This document shows positions 53,185 to 61,228 of a stretch of DNA of 64,000 bases, in pieces. The notes beneath the pieces are model-generated. The model was not told the DNA's origin, made no database searches, and was given only the letters and a program-made list of their open reading frames with translations. The DNA is from Skeletonema tropicum. Its lineage: Eukaryota > Bacillariophyta > Thalassiosirophyceae > Thalassiosirales > Thalassiosiraceae. Made by a program: the position numbers and the translations under genes. Location: positions 62,001-126,000 of the forward strand of contig JAWZXG010000024.1 of NCBI GenBank assembly GCA_037178625.1, given 5' to 3'. Each line of letters starts with the position of its first letter. Position 1 is the first letter of the stretch.

Positions 53185-55038
53185 ATGTCAGTGCAACAAA
53201 TGCAACGTTCATCCCACAAGAAGTCGTCATCTGGAGGAGCCCTATTCAAAACCACAACATGGATCTTGATAGTAATATGCTCGTCTTGCTCCAGTTTCTA
53301 CATCGGTGCGTTCGCGGGCATATCTGCATCTGGTGGACAAAACAATGATCACAAATTAGACGCCAACAACATCAATTGCAACACTAATCAGATAGATGAC
53401 AAAGAAATACAACGAAGGGTTACTAGATTGGCAGATGAAAAGGTGAAATTGCTGACAACACCATTCATGCTACAAGAATTATGCGACAAGCACAAGTGTA
53501 GTACTGCTTCTCAACCTCAACAAAAAAATCAGGGCAGCAATGAACACAGACTATTTTCCAGACCACTCAATAATTTTGCCAACGGTCTAATCCGCGTCTC
53601 CAAAGATGACATCATGTCACATTTCGAGTTTGGCGTGCCTCCCAACCCTCGTTCGAAAGGGAAAGAGGCTCTCATACTGTACAATAACGCAAAGGCATTG
53701 CCAAATGACAAGTCATTGAAAGCAGCAGCTAATTTGAATGGATATTCGTCATTACCATTCACAAATGCATCTATTGCAACAGAGAATTGTGATTCAATGA
53801 ATGTTGTATTTACAGATATTCCGGGAGGGATGGGTCAATGCTTCGCCTTGATCGGTGGACAATATCAGTCCTATCATATACAACGATGGATGAGGCGTGC
53901 CGAAAATTATGGAGGGTTGAAGAAAGATGAACCGTTGAGGTTGACATCGAGAGGTCATACGAGTGTGGGGAGAGAAGAATTTAAGGCTCCGGATCGTTAT
54001 GAGGTTGCTACACATCAAAAGTCGTTGAAAACGTATCTGAATGAGGTTGAGGGGATAAAGTCAAGATTGTTGTCTGTGTTGACGAAAATGAATTCGAAGC
54101 AGATAGTGGTAATGACTTGCAATCATGGTCAATCGGAGCTGCTGATGAATTTCGTATGTTCCTCTCGGGCAAAGGGGTTTGATTTGTCAAATGTGTTGCT
54201 TTTCCCAACAGATGTGGAGACGAAGGAATTGGCAGAAGGTCTAGGCTTGACAACATTCTACGAAGAAAAGCTCATGGCATCTATTCCGAAAAAAGAAGCA
54301 GGAGTTTACGGTGATGTGACCTTTACAAAAGTAATGTTTGCAAAGATTGTATGTGTCCAGTTGGTAAATGAGTTGGGATTTGACGTGCTGTTCATGGATG
54401 TTGATATTGTTTGGTATCGAAATCCGTTGGACTATTTCATGAACAAGTCCCTGCCACCGTTTGATGTATATTTCCAAGACGATGGCAGTCGGCAGGAACG
54501 GTATGCTCCCTGGTCGGCAAACTCTGGATTTTACTTTGTTCGTGCCAATCCTAAAACAAAGCATTTATTCCGACATTTGTTGTACAGCGGCGACTTGTTG
54601 AATGCTTGGTACTCCCACCAAGCGGTGCTGTCCGTACTGCTATCAGAATACAATTCATTGATGGGGTTGAAAGTGAAGGTATTTGAAAAAGAGACGGATC
54701 TGTTTCCGGGAGGTTGGCTTTTTCATCGTGAACGTTCTGGGATGAAGAGAATCATGACGGGTGAGTCGAAGGACACGTACATATTTCACATGAGTTGGAC
54801 AGAGAACAAAGGGAACAAAATTAAATTCTTCCAGCAGATGGGACAGTGGTTCGCTAGAGAAATATGTGCTGGCAAGCACTACGATGAAATCGTTGGAGGC
54901 GAGACCACTGTTACACTGTCCGACCGTTGCTGTTTAGCTGAACCTGTGATAAAATGCCATTACAGAGACAAGCCAAGCAAGATACCGTGCAATGATTCAC
55001 CCTTCATTGACAAGAAAGGTAAGCCGTTTTGGAAATAG
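53185..55038 (+). CDS. Nucleotide-diphospho-sugar transferase (GT77-type), type II membrane
   Basis: 617 residues in one exon. An N-terminal hydrophobic anchor (TTTWILIVICSSCSSFYIGA) follows a short basic cytosolic tail, as for Golgi glycosyltransferases. The catalytic domain of the PF03407 (nucleotid_trans) type lies in the C-terminal half: QIVVMTCNHGQSELLMNFV, KIVCVQLVNELGFDVLFMDV then DIVWYRNPLDYF with the metal-binding DVD motif, FDVYFQDDGSRQERYAPWSA, NSGFYFVRANPKTKHLFRHL, WYSHQAVLSVLL, FPGGWLFHRERSG and FHMSWTENKGNKIKFFQQMG. This order matches RRA/XEG113-like arabinosyltransferases and related diatom proteins. The donor and acceptor sugars cannot be predicted. A Cys-rich tail (CCLAEPVIKCHYRDKPSKIP) closes the protein. 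Confidence 0.85.
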   Translation: MSVQQMQRSSHKKSSSGGALFKTTTWILIVICSSCSSFYIGAFAGISASGGQNNDHKLDANNINCNTNQIDDKEIQRRVTRLADEKVKLLTTPFMLQELCDKHKCSTASQPQQKNQGSNEHRLFSRPLNNFANGLIRVSKDDIMSHFEFGVPPNPRSKGKEALILYNNAKALPNDKSLKAAANLNGYSSLPFTNASIATENCDSMNVVFTDIPGGMGQCFALIGGQYQSYHIQRWMRRAENYGGLKKDEPLRLTSRGHTSVGREEFKAPDRYEVATHQKSLKTYLNEVEGIKSRLLSVLTKMNSKQIVVMTCNHGQSELLMNFVCSSRAKGFDLSNVLLFPTDVETKELAEGLGLTTFYEEKLMASIPKKEAGVYGDVTFTKVMFAKIVCVQLVNELGFDVLFMDVDIVWYRNPLDYFMNKSLPPFDVYFQDDGSRQERYAPWSANSGFYFVRANPKTKHLFRHLLYSGDLLNAWYSHQAVLSVLLSEYNSLMGLKVKVFEKETDLFPGGWLFHRERSGMKRIMTGESKDTYIFHMSWTENKGNKIKFFQQMGQWFAREICAGKHYDEIVGGETTVTLSDRCCLAEPVIKCHYRDKPSKIPCNDSPFIDKKGKPFWK

Positions 55039-55132
55039 AGAACAACTAAGAAAGCAAGTAGCACATGCATGAACACCTAATGAAACGAAGCGGATTGTTT
55101 ATTTTCATTTTCACTTCTGTGTGCCGAGAAAA

Positions 55133-55699
55133 TCATAAAATACTATCTTCACCAACCTGAAGAATAAATCCACCCCATCGTTCATCCAAGTCTCTCTTAC
55201 GGATATTGAGTTGTACGATTGGCACTCCGTCCTCTCCATCCAAGGTCAAAAATGTACAATCACTGGTGTCCGAAATCCCTCTTTGGATTGCACTCCATAC
55301 AATTCTACCAAACGCCGTGATACTGACTGTGGTCGTACTGAACAATACATTTAGCGCTTCGGCAGGCTGTCCTCTCAATCCAGGAATACGTAATGTAACA
55401 TCCATATCCTCTGGATTTTCAACCCAATAGCATCCTTCGTCATCCACTTCTGGAAGGCGGGAGGTAGATTGATAACCACTGCTCTCGAGAGAAAAGTTTT
55501 GAGTCGGTATCTTCTTTTCTAGATCCGAAATCGTAAGCCCAAGATCAGATACATCAATGGAAATTACCCCGTCATCACTTCCACTGCGTAGGAAAGAAGG
55601 GCATCTTCTAAGTGTGTTGGTGAAGGAGATTGACGTGAAACCTAACGTGCTTTCTGCAGCGGCGAAGATGAAGAGAAGATATGTAAGGAGGTTCATCAT
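55133..55699 (-). CDS. CS/p23-like (HSP20-like fold) protein, possibly plastid
   Basis: 188 residues, no intron. Residues 1-20 are a signal peptide ending ESTLGFTS, where LGF resembles the ASAF-type cleavage context of diatom plastid proteins. The core CYWVENPEDMDVTLRIPGLR, ALNVLFSTTTVSITAFGRIV, SDTSDCTFLTLDGEDGVPIV and QLNIRKRDLDERWGGFIL has the strand order of CS/p23 domains, which serve as Hsp90 co-chaperone or scaffold modules. The Trp-Gly-Gly end replaces the usual WW. It lies tail to tail with the glycosyltransferase (94 bp between stops) and divergent from the SAHH gene. Confidence 0.6.
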   Translation of the reverse strand: MMNLLTYLLFIFAAAESTLGFTSISFTNTLRRCPSFLRSGSDDGVISIDVSDLGLTISDLEKKIPTQNFSLESSGYQSTSRLPEVDDEGCYWVENPEDMDVTLRIPGLRGQPAEALNVLFSTTTVSITAFGRIVWSAIQRGISDTSDCTFLTLDGEDGVPIVQLNIRKRDLDERWGGFILQVGEDSIL

Positions 55700-56130
55700 T
55701 GGACTTATCCTTGTGGATGGGGCCTTACTGCTATTGCTATTGTATTGCTATTGCATTTCCGTACCCAACAAGCGCAACTCCATGCCCATGGCATGGCATG
55801 GTGACTCACATCAAACATGTGAATCTACACAAAACACGTAAGTAGTGGTATTGTACCATAGATACAAGTACATGAGGTTACACGTAGAATGCTCCACTTA
55901 CGTAGTACGTCAATCAAGCTCCCCGCGATTTTTCGTTGAGGGAGACTCCCAATTAATTTTGTCACGTGCATTCCACTTGCGTTGGAATCAGTATGTACTC
56001 ACTCAGATCCAATGACTTTTGTTGTTGCAAAAATCTCCTCTCCACCAAAGATGCACACACCAGCCTCTCATAATCTTTGTTTGCAATAGATTTTCACATC
56101 CTCTTCAATACAGTACATTATATTCCAACC
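55700..56130. promoter_or_regulatory. Divergent promoter region upstream of SAHH
   Basis: 431 bp between the CS-like gene and the SAHH start. SAHH has the codon bias of a highly expressed gene, so a strong promoter is expected here. ACGTAAGTAG (55836) and ACTTACGTAG (55897) are short near-inverted words. No core element is certain. Confidence 0.4.
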
Positions 56131-57576
56131 ATGTCCACCGGTGATTACAAAGTAGCTGATATCTCCCTCGCCGACTACGGTCGCAAGGAAATCGAAATTG
56201 CTGAGATTGAGATGCCTGGTCTCATGAACTGCGTTGAAGAGAACAAGGAGCGTCAACCCCTTGCCGGAGCACGTGTTTCTGGATCCCTTCACATGACCAT
56301 CCAGACCGCTGTCCTCATCGAGACTTTGAAGAAGATGGGAGCTGACATCCGTTGGTGCTCATGCAACATTTTCTCCACCCAGGATCACGCCGCCGCTGCC
56401 ATTGCTCGTGATGGAAGTGCCGCCGTCTTCGCATGGAAGGGAGAGACTCTTGAGGAGTACTGGGAGTGCACCCTCCAGGCCCTCACCTGGCCTGAGGATG
56501 ATGGCAAGGGTCACGGATGTGACATCATCGTTGATGACGGTGGAGATATGACTCTTTTGATCCACGAGGGTAAGAAGGCCGAGGATGCCTTCCTCAAGGA
56601 TGGAACTCTCCCCGACCCCACCTCCACTGACAACGAGGAGTTCCAGATTGTTCTCACCATCATCAAGCGTCTTCTCGAGAGCGGAGAGACCGATAAGTGG
56701 AACAAGATTGCTGCCCGCTGTAAGGGAGTCTCCGAGGAGACCACCACCGGTGTCCACCGTCTTTACATCATGGAGAAGCAGGGATCACTTCTCTTCCCCG
56801 CCATCAATGTTAACGATAGTGTGACCAAGTCCAAATTCGACAACCTTTACGGATGCAAGCACTCACTCCCCGATGGTATCATGCGTGCCACCGATGTTAT
56901 GATGGCCGGAAAGAAGGCTGTCATCTGCGGATATGGAGATGTTGGTAAGGGATGTGCCGCCGCCATGCGTGCCAATGGATGTGTCGTTTACGTCACTGAG
57001 ATTGACCCCATCTGTGCTCTTCAGGCTTGTATGGAGGGATACACCGTCTGCACTCTTGAGGATGTTGTTGACACCGCTGATATTTTCATCACCACCACCG
57101 GAAACAAGGGAATTCTTATGGCCGACACCATGAGCAAGATGAAGAACAACGCTATTGTTGGAAACATTGGTCACTTCGATAACGAAATTGATATGGCTGG
57201 TTTGATGAAGGTCACTAAGCGTATCAACATCAAGCCCCAGGTTGATCGTTTCGTTTTCGAGAGCGGAAATGGAGTTATTGTTCTTGCTGAGGGACGTCTT
57301 CTTAACTTGGGATGTGCCACCGGTCACCCTTCATTCGTTATGTCTTGCTCCTTCACCAACCAGGCCCTCGCCCAAATCGAGCTCTGGACTGAGAAGGACT
57401 CTGGAAAGTACGAGACCGGAAAGGTTTACGTCCTTCCTAAGGAGTTGGATGAGAAGGTTGCTCGTCTTCACCTCAAGTCTTTGGGTGCCAAGCTTACTAC
57501 TTTGACTGCTGAGCAATCTGAATATGTTGGTATCCCAGTTGCTGGTCCTTACAAGCCCCTCACTTACCGTTATTAA
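56131..57576 (+). CDS. AHCY: S-adenosylhomocysteinase
   Basis: Hydrolyses S-adenosylhomocysteine to adenosine and homocysteine, relieving product inhibition of methyltransferases; NAD+-dependent, cytosolic. 481 residues from ATG 56131 ([20 protein letters not shown]); the open frame extends upstream, but conservation starts here. Seen in order: [85 protein letters not shown] (substrate and catalytic Lys/Asp), [20 protein letters not shown] (NAD-binding GxGxxG), [58 protein letters not shown] and the C-terminal PYKPLTYRY with the conserved Lys/Tyr pair. It carries the ~40-residue insertion typical of eukaryotic and some bacterial enzymes. Codons are strongly biased (CTC, ATC, GGA, AAG), unlike the neighbours, as for abundant proteins. 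Confidence 0.98.
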   Translation: MSTGDYKVADISLADYGRKEIEIAEIEMPGLMNCVEENKERQPLAGARVSGSLHMTIQTAVLIETLKKMGADIRWCSCNIFSTQDHAAAAIARDGSAAVFAWKGETLEEYWECTLQALTWPEDDGKGHGCDIIVDDGGDMTLLIHEGKKAEDAFLKDGTLPDPTSTDNEEFQIVLTIIKRLLESGETDKWNKIAARCKGVSEETTTGVHRLYIMEKQGSLLFPAINVNDSVTKSKFDNLYGCKHSLPDGIMRATDVMMAGKKAVICGYGDVGKGCAAAMRANGCVVYVTEIDPICALQACMEGYTVCTLEDVVDTADIFITTTGNKGILMADTMSKMKNNAIVGNIGHFDNEIDMAGLMKVTKRINIKPQVDRFVFESGNGVIVLAEGRLLNLGCATGHPSFVMSCSFTNQALAQIELWTEKDSGKYETGKVYVLPKELDEKVARLHLKSLGAKLTTLTAEQSEYVGIPVAGPYKPLTYRY

Positions 57577-57884
57577 ATACGATGTAAAAAATATATAATA
57601 GACGCTTCTGCATAACAAACGTTTTATTATTCTTGAGTAATAATTGTGTGAGCTAATTGAAGGATAGTGTACAATATCTTGAGAGCTCTACCGTTTTAAG
57701 ATGTGTGCCATCTCAACATCGTTAATGTATCGAAGTGGTAAAAATTCCACATGACAACGATATTGTAAGATAGATGGTAGTTGTGATAGTAAGAGTTGTA
57801 AGTATGTAGATTTAAATGAACAGATTGGTTGCAATAGAATATTGATGTCAAAGCAGCGATGGCCGGCATCTCATACATCATATG
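57577..57884. other. Convergent 3' intergenic region
   Basis: 308 bp between the stops of SAHH (plus) and PRP38 (minus). AT-rich, no gene; it presumably holds both polyadenylation signals. Confidence 0.5.
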
Positions 57885-58973
57885 TCAGTCCTCTTTCAGT
57901 GGCTTCAAACCAAGCTTGGCACGCTCAGCATTCCAGTAGTCGATACCTTCAGCCTCATTACCGTCCCCACCTTCATCTGATTTGCTACCTTTGCCTTTAG
58001 ACTGCTCTTCTTCGGACTTGGTGCCACTTTTCTTGAATAACGATCCGTACTTCTTGTCCTTCTTTTCTTTCTTTTTCTTGTTCGTACTGCCGCTGCTTTG
58101 AAATCTTTCATCTCTGTCAGTAATTCTTCCATCTCCATCTCGGCTATACCTATCTCCATCACTTACACCCTTTAACCTATCATCTCCATGAGGCCTAGAA
58201 TATCTATCAGAATCAGTATTTTCATGCCTCCGTCCATCTCTAAATGGTTCTCTCCCCCTACCCATAACCTGCTCCCTAAAACTTCTTTCTTTCTCTTCTA
58301 CCTCCCTCTTCCGTTTCTTCCTCTCACTCAATGCCACTACAGCCGCAGCATTTCCATTCTCTGCCAATTTCTCCAACAGCCTCTCTGCATCACCACCATA
58401 TTGCTCTTCAATTAATGGAGTAAACGCACTCCTCCGCTCTCCATCCAAATATCCCGCCGAAACCAACACATCTCTCTTGGGTAAATGAGGCAACGCAATC
58501 CCACAATATCGATCCGATGTCAACAACTCATCCGCAAATTCATCTAAGTGTGTAATCTTCCACCCCGTCGGAGTGCGAAATCGTAACTTTCGAAAATCAT
58601 TGTACATGGGTTCAATCTGCTCATATATCTCGGCCGGTCGTCCAGTCAACCGTAAATAAAACGCTCCAAGTGCTCTCACATATTTGAAATCTTCATTCAT
58701 TAAAAACTCCTCCACTATCCCCTCTTCTGGTTGAATCTGCAACAACTTTAAAGTGAGACATAAAAATCGTGTTGGTTTGTTGTTGGCACCATACGAGCCA
58801 CCGAGGGCTTTGAGGTCAACGGCCTTGGTGGCCACGTCGGATGCGGAGAGACCGAAGCATTCTTCTTTCCAGTAGATGGAATCGTAGATTTTTTGACGGG
58901 TGATGTATTCGATTAGGTTTTGAGGGTCTTTGCCGTGGACTGTGCGGGCTAGGGGATCGGTAACGTTGGCCAT
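57885..58973 (-). CDS. PRPF38A: Pre-mRNA-splicing factor PRP38 (PRPF38A-like)
   Basis: Spliceosomal B-complex protein of the U4/U6.U5 tri-snRNP, needed for spliceosome activation. 362 residues, single exon. The PRP38 domain fills residues 1-185: ANVTDPLARTVHGKDPQNLI, EYITRQKIYDSIYWKEECFG, GGSYGANNKPTRFLCLTLKL, EDFKYVRALGAFYLRLTGRP, YNDFRKLRF and TSDRYCGIALPHLPKRDVLV, matching animal PRPF38A rather than the shorter-linker PRPF38B. The C-terminal half is Lys/Arg/Asp/Glu/Ser-rich (RERSF...RDGRR, YSRPHGDDR), comparable to the RS-like tail of plant and animal proteins. It ends NAERAKLGLKPLKED, a common ending in RS-type splicing proteins. Confidence 0.95.
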   Translation of the reverse strand: MANVTDPLARTVHGKDPQNLIEYITRQKIYDSIYWKEECFGLSASDVATKAVDLKALGGSYGANNKPTRFLCLTLKLLQIQPEEGIVEEFLMNEDFKYVRALGAFYLRLTGRPAEIYEQIEPMYNDFRKLRFRTPTGWKITHLDEFADELLTSDRYCGIALPHLPKRDVLVSAGYLDGERRSAFTPLIEEQYGGDAERLLEKLAENGNAAAVVALSERKKRKREVEEKERSFREQVMGRGREPFRDGRRHENTDSDRYSRPHGDDRLKGVSDGDRYSRDGDGRITDRDERFQSSGSTNKKKKEKKDKKYGSLFKKSGTKSEEEQSKGKGSKSDEGGDGNEAEGIDYWNAERAKLGLKPLKED

Positions 58974-59408
58974 GGTGATGATGATAATGATAGTGCGCTT
59001 GTTTCGATTTTCAAGAAGTGTCTATTTTTTGTGTAGTTTTCTTAGGCTTATTTGCTACGCACGTGAGTGATATTACGCGAGGTTACGGGCGCGCGCGCGC
59101 GCGCCCAAACTTGGCAAGGCAAGGCTCAAGCTCCTCCGAGAAGAAAGAGGTAGTTGCTTGTGCCTTGTGTGCTGCCTTGTAAGGGCTCGCTTGCAGCTTG
59201 ATTCCAACATGCAACATGATCTCGATTGGTGCAGGTGCAGTTTCAATTGAAGTAATATGTACCTCTTCTTCTTGTTGACCTCGCAGCTAAGTACTTGCTA
59301 CTTGAGATAAAAAGGTAAGAGAACAGTACTTATTGCAACCGGCATGCATTATTATTTAGTATATAGTAATCATTATCGATTTTCTTATGTATGAATTTGA
59401 ATGAGTCT
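58974..59408. other. Intergenic upstream of PRP38
   Basis: 435 bp between the PRP38 start and the end of the RING/MYND gene, both on the minus strand. Contains the GC tract; no gene seen. Confidence 0.45.
59087..59106. repeat. Self-complementary (GC)n tract
   Basis: GGGCGCGCGCGCGCGCGCCC is a perfect 20-bp palindrome of alternating purine-pyrimidine, able to adopt Z-form or a cruciform. It lies about 115 bp upstream of the PRP38 start codon. Confidence 0.8.
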
Positions 59409-60682
59409 TCATTTCTTCTTGACGGATATGGCAATTTCCTCTTGACTGACACAATCTATCTTGTGTCCAGCCTTCCAGTGTTGGACTTGGCATTCCTTTC
59501 CACAGTACCAAGCTCCTAAACACCCCATACATCGCTTGAATGAAGAGCATCCTGCCTCCTTCCTGCAGTTTGCGCAGCGAATCCTTGCCAGATCCTCTAC
59601 GTTTGATATGCACTTGATCAAATAATCTTTCATTTGTACTGGCAAATTTCCCTCTAACGCTTTGCGTCCCCAGAACAGAAACGTTGGGATGGGGCTATGC
59701 CCAGGAATGTTCAAAATCCCTTCGTAACGCTCCTGTTCTAAGAAGTATGAAGCAATTGAAAAGTTGCAGACGGAATCATCGCATTTCAAATTCTTTCCAG
59801 TATAATGTTTCGCAAGGAAGAAAGATGTTGTAAGACCGCATACATTTTGTACAAACATTTTTCCCAATAAACTGCACGATGGAGAATTGCCTTGACTTGA
59901 CTTGCTGCAAGTGTGATGTAATGAAGATTTTTCTCATTCTCACTGTTCATATCGTAAACCACAGCCAGATTGAGTTGTGCCTGTGGGATTCCAAGATCTG
60001 CAGCCCTTTTCAAATAATGCATTTTGTTCATTTCTTCAGCAACATGCATCGACATCATACATAACGCATCTGAATCACCTTGATCTGCGGCTTGCTCTAT
60101 CAATTTCCACCACTTCTCTTCATCGAATGAAAGGCCGTAATCTTTCGCACGCCTTCTATTCAGGCCCCACATCGCAATTTGGACCTGCGCCCATACCTTA
60201 CCCTTTTTTGAATGCTCTAAGACAATGGCTCCGGCTCTCTTTTCGTCACGAGGCATCTTCTCTCGACAAAGAGGGCATTTGTCACGAAGCATCGTATCAA
60301 ATCCTTCTTTCTTGAGGTTGGCCCAGCGCTCCGTGGAGCACTGATTACAACATATCCAACCACCGCAGCAATATAATCGTTTCATTCTCGTGTTATTCAC
60401 GTGTTTGATTGTTTCAAGACATATGGGGCAATCGCAAGAGTTTTCAGGAGGATGCAGCTCGTCCTGAAGGCTTATAATAGCTTCCACCCGCCTAGATTCG
60501 AGTAGTAGCTCTAGTTGCTCTTCATTGTCTGACAGCTCTTTGATAAGTTGCGCCCTTGCTTTGGTCTCAGGCGACATAAGGCCTGTTTCATCAACTATAC
60601 TTTTTAGTGAGGGAAGCTCAGAAATTGCAGCAATCTGGGAAGCAATCTTCTCTCGCAGCTGCAGCTCTCTCTCATCGGCCAT
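59409..60682 (-). pseudogene. RING-Sel1-MYND zinc-finger protein, split by a 5-bp duplication
   Basis: From ATG 60682: a helical N-terminus, a RING-like finger (CDCPICLETI...CCGGWICCNQC...CPLCREKMP), then Sel1-like helical repeats (AMWGLNRRRAKDYG, AADQGDSDALCMMSMHVAEE, RAADLGIPQAQLNLAVVYDM). After HYITLAASQ the frame shifts. The other frame continues GNSPSCSLLGKMFVQNVCGL, FFLAKHYTGKNLK and ends in a MYND finger (CANCRKEAGCSSFKRCMGC, WYCGKECQVQHWKAGHKIDC). The switch lies at 59890-59905, where CTTGA is tandemly repeated; one 5-bp unit too many explains the break exactly. Such RING-Sel1-MYND proteins are common in diatoms and are probably ubiquitin ligases or chromatin/adaptor proteins. As the sequence stands, only a 298-residue protein lacking MYND would be made. 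Confidence 0.75.
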
Positions 60683-61066
60683 GGTGGGATATGATTGATC
60701 AACAATGGAGGGAGTTCGTTTTCCGGATTTGGTAATTTTGGTACCCTCTAACTAGAATGCATTCCATGACTTCATGCCGGTGCCTAAGGCGGACGGCGCG
60801 GTCACAATCCCGCTTGGCGTAATTCCAATCCAGCCGAGGTGGATGCCATGCAAATTTGGTATCATCCCAATCAATCAACTAATACTGTAGGAGATAAAGA
60901 AAGATATATTATTAGTGATATAATAACAATAATAAAATTAACAATAATAACAAATGAATGAATTTACCTGATGCACAGTCTTTGACACAAACACGCACAT
61001 AATTATCCAACACCGCAACTTTATTATAACATTATTTCAATTGGAAAGAAGGAAATTATAGGATCG
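60683..61066. other. Intergenic upstream of the RING/MYND gene
   Basis: About 380 bp with an AT-rich tract (ATTATTAGTGATATAATAAC region near 60910). No gene recognised. Confidence 0.4.
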
Positions 61067-61071
61067 GTAGT

Positions 61072-61228
61072 GGCAAATATATACACCTCTCTTTAGAGGC
61101 ACAACACAGGAACTGTGATGGGCACTGGCCTCTCGACCGCACCTGTATATAGCGCATAAATCCATGTAACAAATTGGGTTGGCAAATATATACACCTCTC
61201 TTTAGAGGCACAACACAGGAACTGTGAT
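61072..61228 (+). repeat. 48-bp direct repeat pair
   Basis: GGCAAATATATACACCTCTC...GGAACTGTGAT at 61072-61119 recurs exactly at 61181-61228. Each copy contains the short palindrome CCTCT(CTT)TAGAGG. The spacer is 61 bp. Confidence 0.8.

Noticed and set aside
56359..57618. Several long antisense ORFs opposite SAHH
   Set aside because: They are shadows caused by the strong codon bias of SAHH; no independent protein features.
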